Shown one piece after another: positions 9,343 to 18,000 of a DNA stretch of 64,000 bases. The position numbers and the translations under genes are program-made. Below the pieces are notes generated by a model. That model worked only from the letters and a program-made list of their open reading frames with translations, was not told the DNA's origin and did no database searches. The DNA is taken from the NCBI GenBank assembly GCA_938743325.2, contig OW568895.1, forward strand, positions 374,501-438,500, written 5' to 3'. The stretch's first letter is position 1. Every line of letters begins with the position of its first letter. This DNA comes from Pycnococcus provasolii. Its lineage: Eukaryota; Chlorophyta; Pseudoscourfieldiophyceae; Pseudoscourfieldiales; Pycnococcaceae.

Positions 9343-9927
9343 ATGCCGCTCGTCGCTTGCTCCATGTCGTCCATGTCGTGTCGCACGTCCATGTCTGCTT
9401 ATCAAGACTGTGGCGGTTTTTCTCGTGTGAGAACTCAGCTTAGTCCCTTAAAGTTTAGGGTTAGGCAATCTCGTGTTGGTGGCACCCCTTCTGGCTTACC
9501 TTCACTGGCAGCCTCCTCATCGTCTTCTTCAGGAGGATCGTCAGGAGTTCAGGGGGATGAACTCGAGAAACGACCCATCGCGGAACCTGCGATTCTGAAG
9601 AACCTTGGTGACGTGTTCGTGCTCGACGTGCGAGATAACGACGAGATGGACATGGGGGGAGAAAAGTTGAGCAGCTCCGTGAACGTGCCCCTGAACAAGG
9701 CGAAGGGTGTCAACAAAACACTCGACGAATTCAAGGCTGATTTGGAAGCAGCAGGCGTGTGGGCAACCTTGGAACAACGTGGTACCGACGCGCCGATCAT
9801 CACGCACTGCGGTGCAGGTGGGCGAGGGGGAAAAGCGTGCGACGCAATGACGAAACTTGGGTTCACCAACGTACACAACGGAGGTGGCCCGGACGACGTG
9901 CGCGCTGTTCGACCGGACCTCAGCTAG
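9343..9927 (+). CDS. rhodanese-domain protein, probably organelle-targeted
   Basis: A 194-residue single-domain rhodanese. The ATG at 9343 is chosen because the upstream in-frame ATG at 9235 would add a Gly/Lys-rich stretch unlike a targeting peptide. Residues 1-70 are Ser/Arg-rich with few acids, a plastid- or mitochondrion-type presequence. The domain begins with FVLDVRDNDEMDMGG near 93 and contains the active-site loop ITHCGAGGRGGKA near 155, with the sulfur-accepting Cys in place, then DAMTKLGFTNVHNGGG. The family moves sulfane sulfur to cyanide, thioredoxin or other acceptors, though many eukaryotic members act as arsenate or signalling variants. The loop length (CGAGGRG) fits sulfur transfer rather than a phosphatase, by family knowledge. 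Confidence 0.85.
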   Translation: MPLVACSMSSMSCRTSMSAYQDCGGFSRVRTQLSPLKFRVRQSRVGGTPSGLPSLAASSSSSSGGSSGVQGDELEKRPIAEPAILKNLGDVFVLDVRDNDEMDMGGEKLSSSVNVPLNKAKGVNKTLDEFKADLEAAGVWATLEQRGTDAPIITHCGAGGRGGKACDAMTKLGFTNVHNGGGPDDVRAVRPDLS

Positions 9928-10069
9928 CTCAGACAGCACTCACTGTAAGTACTTGACTCTTGACTGTTGAGATTTGACTTGATGTGGAACAGAAGTGTGC
10001 GTGAACATGCGCGCGCAAAGAATGGGCAGGGTCAAGTGTTGCGTTGGCGTTGCACCTTCGGGTACCTAG

Positions 10070-10645
10070 TTACATCTCCGCCGTCTGCATCCACTGCCCG
10101 TGACGCCACTTCCACTGCACCGTCAGGTCCTCCTTCGACGGCGCCGTCATGGACGGGTGCCAAGCGCTCGTCTGCTCGCCTGGAGAAACTGCGGCGACCG
10201 CCTCCTTCCCGAATATCGGCGCGACGGGCTTCGTGACGACGCAACCTGCACCCGCCATATCGCTCATCGTCCGTACGCCGTCGAACCTCGTGTCGTAGAC
10301 GTGCGTGAACGCCTCGCTGACGTTGGGCATGTCATAGGAGGCGTCTGGGTTCATGTGTCCTTGGTCCTCGAACGAGTCTTTCAGCCTCTGTCCTGCGACA
10401 TCGCTGTGCTTGTGTCCACTCACGAGTAGGTCCCCTTCGGCTGTGACATTTGTAAGTTCCATGCTGAGGTCAGTCTCGCCCGGCGCGAGGTCGGCGAGCA
10501 CTGGTGCGGAGTGGTGAATCATGTGGTCTTCGGTCATAGAGTGGTGGTGACCCACGGAGCCTGTTGTTGTGTCTGTGGCCAAGGAGGTGGTCGTTGCATT
10601 GAACCCAAGCTCTGATGACTGAGCTGTATCTGAGAGCGACGCCAT
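10070..10645 (-). CDS. hypothetical 191-residue protein, His/Met/Asp-rich
   Basis: A single-exon frame with an ATG at 10645 and a TAA at 10070. It is Thr/Ser-rich at first, then has VGHHHSMTEDHMIHHSAP near residue 32, a His/Met cluster that could bind copper or other metals (inference). An acidic, probably ordered part follows, with YDMPNVSEAFTHVYDTRFDG near 108. The C-terminus KEDLTVQWKWRHGQWMQTAE has three Trp in a short amphipathic run. No family is recognised and no TM or signal peptide is visible. It faces the rhodanese gene tail to tail with a gap of about 140 bp. Confidence 0.55.
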   Translation of the reverse strand: MASLSDTAQSSELGFNATTTSLATDTTTGSVGHHHSMTEDHMIHHSAPVLADLAPGETDLSMELTNVTAEGDLLVSGHKHSDVAGQRLKDSFEDQGHMNPDASYDMPNVSEAFTHVYDTRFDGVRTMSDMAGAGCVVTKPVAPIFGKEAVAAVSPGEQTSAWHPSMTAPSKEDLTVQWKWRHGQWMQTAEM

Positions 10646-10989
10646 ATTCTGAGAGCGAAAACAACAAATAGAACAAATACTGTAGGCAAGGCTTCTCAGA
10701 AGAGCGAATGCGAATGAGTGGGACGCCGACGACTTCTAAAAAGACTTGCGACTTGCGACGACTGACTGGTATGCGAACTGGTCAGGTGGACAAAGACAAC
10801 CAAGTCGGCCGTCGAGCAACTGAGCCAACTGAGACGATTAATCGCAACGGCGTCAAGTCGTCAACCAACTGCGACTGAATACTGATCGTGATTCGTGATC
10901 GCTCAACAAAGCCAAGGTTAAGAGGTTAAGGCGAGCGATTTGACCAAGTCGGGGAACGGGTTCAACTTTCACATCCCCGGAAGGTTAAA

Positions 10990-11195
10990 TAAGGTCGGGC
11001 GATTTGGTCGGGGAACCTACAGAACTTTCGCATCTCCCGCATCCCCCCCGGGAACTACTGCGGGAAGGTGAGCTTTGGTCGGGCGATTTGGTCGGGGAAC
11101 CCACAGAACTTTCCCATCCCCCGCAGCCCCCCCCGGGAACTACTGCGGGAAGGTGAGCTTTGGTCGGGCGATTTGGTCGGGGAACGGGTTCACAA
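10990..11195. repeat. about 86-bp tandem repeat, two full copies plus a partial
   Basis: Each unit starts GTCGGGCGATTTGGTCGGGG, continues through an ACAGAACTTTC..CATC block and a CCCCCCCGGGAACTACTGCGG block, and ends GGAAGGTGAGCTTTG. A third copy breaks off after GGGGAACGGG. A diverged piece lies at 10938-10985. Confidence 0.75.
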
Positions 11196-11388
11196 TCACT
11201 TTTCCCATCGCATATTCGCATCGCATCGCATATTCGCATCGCATCGCATCGCATCTTTCTTTCGCATCCTCTGATGATCGCTCCATTGCTTGATCGCACT
11301 GTGTAGTACTACATACTTTCCTGCTGCTGGTTGCGCTAACTGTTCGCGCTGTTCACCTTTCCCACCCGGCACCCGCCCGCCCTGACTA

Positions 11389-11513
11389 TAGACCTTGTCG
11401 ACGACAGAAAAATAGTCTAAGGTCGCGTGGGGGGAGGGAGGGGGTACCGGGTAGGGATAATAAAGGAGGCGACCTTAGACTATTTTCAAAACGGCCTTCG
11501 TCGACAAGGTCTA
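11389..11513. repeat. long inverted repeat (hairpin) with G-rich loop
   Basis: The left arm runs from TAGACCTTGTCGACGA to AATAGTCTAAGGTCGC (11389-11426). The right arm, 11469-11513, is its reverse complement, apart from a short insertion and mismatches in the middle (AAAACGGCC). The loop of about 42 bases contains GGGGGGAGGGAGGGGG and later GGG tracts, fitting a G-quadruplex pattern. Confidence 0.8.
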
Positions 11514-12059
11514 CCTTTATGGGTTGCTGGGTCCCAGGCCATTCCGGATTTCAGTTTGATTAAGGGTTGTAACCACGTCATTTGACCTTTTGTTTGGCCT
11601 TAAGAATTGTTTGCAAAGGTCCTCGGGTTTCTACCTATAAATAAAATACCTAAACGGCTCCACCTACCCGGTACAGTATGCACATACAACCTAGTGGTAC
11701 ATATGTACCGGTGCCGTACCACCTAGGTGGCCACCTCCCGTATTGTATTGTATCCGCATTGGCCCATTTCGTCGTTTCCCCTCTCGAGCGACGTGGTGGT
11801 GGCCTTAAGTTTAAGTTTGGTCTTAAGGCGTTCCTTTAAGGCAACATCATCATCGTTCGGAACCACTTCACCTTAAGGTAAGGGATCCCGAGCGAGGTGT
11901 TGACGCGGCCGCCCTTTGTGCCTTACCTTAACAAGTGTTCGTTTTCACCCCCAGGGCTGTTTGTTTCTATCCGCATCATCTCTTTTTTAAGTCTTCACTT
12001 CTGTGTGCAGTGTGAATTTTTCAATCTTCCTGAACACTCATAGGAGAAGCCTATCCTCA

Positions 12060-15000
12060 ATGACTCAGGTGACTCGAGCTTCTCCGATGTTTGCCGTGCT
12101 TGTCCTGCAAGTTCTATTCAGCTCGACATTCATTCTCAGCGCAACGGCACAAACCTCGGTGACGCCCTACCCTCGCGTCGCGGTGGGAACATTCAACCTG
12201 AAGTTTGCAGAGGGCGACCCGTCGTGGACGAGCGGAGCGATGGTGCTCGACACGCCGTCTCCGACGAGCGGATCGAGCTCGACGCTCTCGACGTGGTCTG
12301 GCGTAAACTCAGGCTCCGCGTACTCCGACGGCGGCTTTTCTCTAGTCGCTCAGAGCTGTGCCGTATCGGGAGGAAGCGTGTCCGTCATCCTGAGGGTCAC
12401 GAAATCTGGTGACTTCCGGCAGTGCAACTACATGACGTATAGCAAGGACGCGAGCGGGAAGACAGTTCTCAACGCACTTACCGCTTTGAGCAATGACTTC
12501 ACGTATCCCACGGGTGACTGTCCAGCTACCCCACAGGATGCTGTTGCGAGTGGTATCACGTGGCTGCCGAGCTTGAGTTACGCAAATACGACGTGGAGCT
12601 GCGATGCGAACTGCCAGCCTTTGGACTGCCAGGAGTACGGCACGACCACAGCTACCACCTCGCCAGCGTCGTTGCAGTCCGTGACGTACCCTCGCGTCGC
12701 GGTGGGAACATTCAGCCTGAAGTTTGCAGAGGGCGACCCGTCGTGGACGAGCGGAGCGATGGTGCTCGACACGCCGTCTCCGACGAGCGGATCGAGCTCG
12801 ACGCTCTCGACGTGGTCTGGCGTAGACGCAGGCTCCGCGTACTCCGACGGCGGCTTTTCTCTAGTCGCTCAGAGCTGTGCCGTATCGGGAGGAAGCGTGT
12901 CCGTCATCCTGAGGAACACGAAAGCTGGTGACTTCCGGCAGTGCAACTACATGACGTATAGCAAGGACGCGAACGGGAAGACAGTCCTCAACGCACTTAC
13001 CGCTTTGAGCAATGACTTCACGTATCCCACGGGTGACTGTCCAGCTACCCCACAGGATGCTGTTGCGAGTGGTATCACGTGGCTGCCGAGCTTGAGTTAC
13101 GCAAATACGACGTGGAGCTGCGATGCGAACTGCCAGCCTTTGGACTGCCAGGAGTACGGCACGACCACAGCTACCACCTCGCCAGCGTCGTTGCAGTCCG
13201 TGACGTACCCTCGCGTCGCGGTGGGAACATTCAGCCTGAAGTTTGCAGAGGGCGACCCGTCGTGGACGAGCGGAGCGATGGTGCTCGACACGCCGTCTCC
13301 GACGAGCGGATCGAGCTCGACGCTCTCGACGTGGTCTGGCGTAGACGCAGGCTCCGCGTACTCCGACGGCGGCTTTTCCTTAGTCGCTCAGAGCTGTGCC
13401 GTATCGGGAGGAAGCGTGTCCGTCATCCTGAGGAACACGAAAGCTGGTGACTTCCGGCAGTGCAACTACATGACGTATAGCAAGGACGCGAGCGGGAAGA
13501 CAGTCCTCAACGCACTTACCGCTTTGAGCAATGACTTCACGTATCCCACGGGTGACTGTCCAGCTACCCCACAGGATGCTGTTGCGAGTGGTATCACGTG
13601 GCTGCCGAGCTTGAGTTACGCAAATACGACGTGGAGCTGCGATGCGAACTGCCAGCCTTTGGACTGCCAGGAGTACGGCACGACCACAGCTACCACCTCG
13701 CCAGCGTCGTTGCAGTCCGTGACGTACCCTCGCGTCGCGGTGGGAACATTCAGCCTGAAGTTTGCAGAGGGCGACCCGTCGTGGACGAGCGGAGCGATGG
13801 TGCTCGACACGCCGTCTCCGACGAGCGGATCGAGCTCGACGCTCTCGACGTGGTCTGGCGTAGACGCAGGCTCCGCGTACTCCGACGGCGGCTTTTCCTT
13901 AGTCGCTCAGAGCTGTGCCGTATCGGGAGGAAGCGTGTCCGTCATCCTGAGGAACACGAAAGCTGGTGACTTCCGGCAGTGCAACTACATGACGTATAGC
14001 AAGGACGCGAGCGGGAAGACAGTCCTCAACGCACTTACCGCTTTGAGCAATGACTTCACGTATCCCACGGGTGACTGTCCAGCTACCCCACAGGATGCTG
14101 TTGCGAGTGGTATCACGTGGCTGCCGAGCTTGAGTTACGCAAATACGACGTGGAGCTGCGATGCGAACTGCCAGCCTTTGGACTGCCAGGAGTACGGCAC
14201 GACCACAGCTACCACCTCGCCAGCGTCGTTGCAGTCCGTGACGTACCCTCGCGTCGCGGTGGGAACATTCAACCTGAAGTTTGCAGAGGGCGACCCGTCG
14301 TGGACGAGCGGAGCGATGGTGCTCGACACGCCGTCTCCGACGAGCGGATCGAGCTCGACGCTCTCGACGTGGTCTGGCGTAGACGCAGGCTCCGCGTACT
14401 CCGACGGCGGCTTTTCTCTAGTCGCTCAGAGCTGTGCCGTATCGGGAGGAAGCGTGTCCGTCATCCTGAGGAACACGAAAGCTGGTGACTTCCGGCAGTG
14501 CAACTACATGACGTATAGCAAGGACGCGAGCGGGAAGACAGTCCTCAACGCACTTACCGCTTTGAGCAATGACTTCACGTATCCCACGGGTGACTGTCCA
14601 GCTACCCCACAGGAGGCGTATGAGAGTGGTATCACGTGGCTGCCGAGCTTGAGTTACGCAAATACGACGTGGAGCTGCGATGCGAACTGCCAGCCTCTGG
14701 ACTGCCAGGAGTACGGCACGACCACAGCTACCACCTCGCCAGCGTCGTTGCAGTCGGTGACGTTTCCTCGCGTCGCGGTGGGCAAGTTCACCCTCGTTAA
14801 TACGTCCGTCGCGAATTGGTTGAGCGGTACGTATGTGCAGGACGCGCCGTCTCCGACGAGCAGTTCGATCTCAACAGTATCCGATGAAAGGGGCGTGTGG
14901 GATGGCTCACCGTACGTTACTGGCGTGTACGACATGGTCGCTCAGAGCTGTGTCGTTTCAGATGGAGGGAGCGTGAGCATCATCCTGAGGGCGGAGAAAA

Positions 15001-18000
15001 CTGGGGATAATGCCTTCCGGACTTGCCTATACCAGACGTATAGTAAGGACGCGAGCGGGAAGACGAAGATGCTTTCGTCGGATGTATATGATGGAGCACC
15101 ACCGTGGCAGTATCCGATGGGTGACTGTCCAGCAACCTACGAAGCCGCTAAGCAGGATGGAATCTCGTGGATGAATCCTAATCCGGATTTTTACAGCTCG
15201 ACGTGGAGCTGCAATGCGGACTGCCAGCCTCTGGACTGCAAGGAGTACGGCACGACCACAGCTACCACCTCGCCAGCGGCGTTGCAGACGGTGACGTTTC
15301 CTCGCGTCGCGGTGGGCAAGTTCACCCTCGTTAGTTCGTCCGACACGAATTGGTTAAGCGGTATGTCTGTCATAGATCCGCCGTCTCCGACGAGCAGTTC
15401 GAGCGCGACAGTATCTAAGGCGAGTGGCGTGAATTATGACGGCTCCTACGATCTCAGCGGCTACGCGTTGGTCGCTCAGAGCTGTGTCGTTTCAGGGGGA
15501 GGGAGCGTGAGCATCATCTATCGTGCGGAAGTAGCTCCGACCGTACGGCAGTGCCATTACAGTACGGCTAGCAAGGACGACAGCGGGAAAACGATTTCCG
15601 TTACGTTGGTCGTTCATGATCAGACCGACGGTACACCGTTCGAGTATCCGATGGGTGACTGTCCATCTACCTATGAAGCTGCTAAGCAGGATGGAATCTC
15701 GTGGATGAGCAGTACGCCGTATTACATTAACTCGACATGGCAGTGTGATGAGAACTGCCAGCCTTTGGACTGCAAGGAGTACGGCACGACCACAGCTACC
15801 ACCTCGCCAGCGGCGTTGCAGACGGTGACGTTTCCTCGCGTCGCGGTGGGTAACTTCACCCTTGTTAGTGCGACCACCGCATCCGGCGCATCGTGGACAG
15901 ACGGCACGTATGTGCAGGACGCGCCGTCTCCGACGAGCAGTTCGATCTCAACAGTATCCGATGAAAGGGGTGTGTGGGATGGCTCACCGTACGTTACTGG
16001 CGTCTACGACATGGTCGCTCAGAGCTGTGTCGTTTCAGATGGAGGGAGCGTGAGCATCATCCTGAGGGCGGAGAAAACTGGGGATAATGCCTTCCGGACT
16101 TGCCTATACCAGACGTATAGTAAGGACGCGAGCGGGAAGACGAAGATGCTTTCGTCGGATGTATATGATGAAGCACCAACGTGGCAGTATCCGATGGGTG
16201 ACTGTCCATCTACCTACGAAGCCGCTAAGCAGGATGGAATCTCGTGGATGAATCCTAATCCGGATTTTTACAGCTCGACGTGGAGCTGCGATGCGAACTG
16301 CCAGCCTCTGGACTGCAAGGAGTACGGCACGACCACAGCTACCACCTCGCCAGCGGCGTTGCAGACGGTGACGTTTCCTCGCGTCGCGGTGGGCAAGTTC
16401 ACCCTCGTTAGTTCGTCCGACGCGAATTGGTTAAGCGGTATGTCTGTCATAGATCCGCCGTCTCCGACGAGCAGTTCGAGCGCGACAGTATCCAAGGCGA
16501 GTGGCGTGAATTATGACGGCTCCTACGATCTCAGCGGCTACGCGTTGGTCGCTCAGAGCTGTGTCGTTTCAGGGGGAGGGAGCGTGAGCATCATCTATCG
16601 TGCGGAAGTAGCTCCGACCGTACGGCAGTGCCATTACAGTACGGCTAGCAAGGACGACAGCGGGAAAACGATTTCCGTTACGTTGGTCGTTCATGATCAG
16701 ACCGACGGTACACCGTTCGAGTATCCGATGGGTGACTGTCCATCTACCTACGAAGCCGCTAAGCAGGATGGAATCTCGTGGATGAGCAGTACGCCGTATT
16801 ACATTAACTCGACATGGCAGTGTGATGAGAACTGCCAGCCTTTGGACTGCAAGGAGTACGGCACGGCGCCGAGTCCGTCTCCGCCACCTCCGCCGCCTCC
16901 ACCTCCGGAATTTCGACCTTGGGTTGTGAGATTGTCCATACAGCTGGTGGGATACACGGTATCTGAGCTTGAGCCTTTGCGTGATACGTATCTGACCTAC
17001 GGTATAAGCGCAGCACTTTATCTAAGTATTCACAATGCGACAATAGACGTCATAAGCATGGAAGGAGCATCAGGCTCGACTCTTCGACGATCTTTGTTGC
17101 AGCAACAGCCGAAGGTGGTTGTGAATTTCAGCATCAGTGTGGCATCCGAGGAACAAGCACGAGCGATCAAAGCTCTCTTACTGTCACTTTCGATGTCTGA
17201 TCTCATGCAAGTGTTGATGATGAACGGACTCGCCAAGCTCGAGCCATCTCCATCGCTCACATCCGAGCCTGTTGTTTTTGACAATAGCTCAAACTTACCC
17301 ATCATTTTGGTCTATGAAGGACTAGTCTGTGGCAGCTCCCCCTGTCCTAGTTCACAAGTGATTCTGAATGTCGCGAACGATACCGTGAAAGTTCGCATAA
17401 GATTTAGTGATAGTGCGTGTACTGGCTTGAAGAATGAATTGAAAGGATCTATCGCGATGCAGGGTCCAGCCTTCATCGAAGACGTCGAGCCCAGAAGTGG
17501 TTCATCGTCATATGACGTTCACATACGTGCAAACACCGGAGAAGTGGGAAACGTTACGATGACAGTTGCGAGTGGAGTTTGCACTCTTGGCAAGCGCTCG
17601 TCAAAGAAGAGCATGGTACTTCCAGGCGGCACGCTCCAGGTTGATACCGAGAGACCTACTGCACAAGTTGGCGTGTTGACTCCGATTTCAAACAAGGAGA
17701 ATTCCTCGCTGACGATGCGCCTTGTGATCCCATCGGACTCCAAGCTCCAAAAGGGCTCACTGCAAGCTTCATCATTTTATGTTGTCAATGGAAATGTGTC
17801 TGCCGTTGAGGAGGAGAACAAATCTGCGGTAGAGGGTAAGAGGGCATTCTTGATTAGCGTCATACCCACCATCACCGAAGGCATCGTGAATGTGTCGTTG
17901 CGGCAAGACAGTTTTACCGACAGCGTGGGCAACGGTAACAAAGGGGTTGTTCGCGTCATCGGTGGAGCAGCAAACAACAAGGCGCAGGAAGTATCGATGG

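Larger units (their letters stand above)
10646..12059. other. repeat-rich intergenic stretch
   Basis: No gene. From left to right: a tandem repeat at 10990-11190, CGCATCGCAT microsatellite at 11212-11255, and the long hairpin at 11389-11513 (both structures are listed separately). Then come CCTTAAGGT and TACCTAAGGT-type palindromic words at 11690-11885, ahead of the big surface-protein gene. Confidence 0.6.

Noticed and set aside
12560-14488. A repeated 123-residue plus-frame and 64-residue minus-frame set in the surface-protein array
   Set aside because: These are frame shadows copied with the 519-bp DNA repeat.
12171-16863. CRISPR-like periodicity
   Set aside because: The repeat unit is over 500 bp, is coding throughout and has no spacers.
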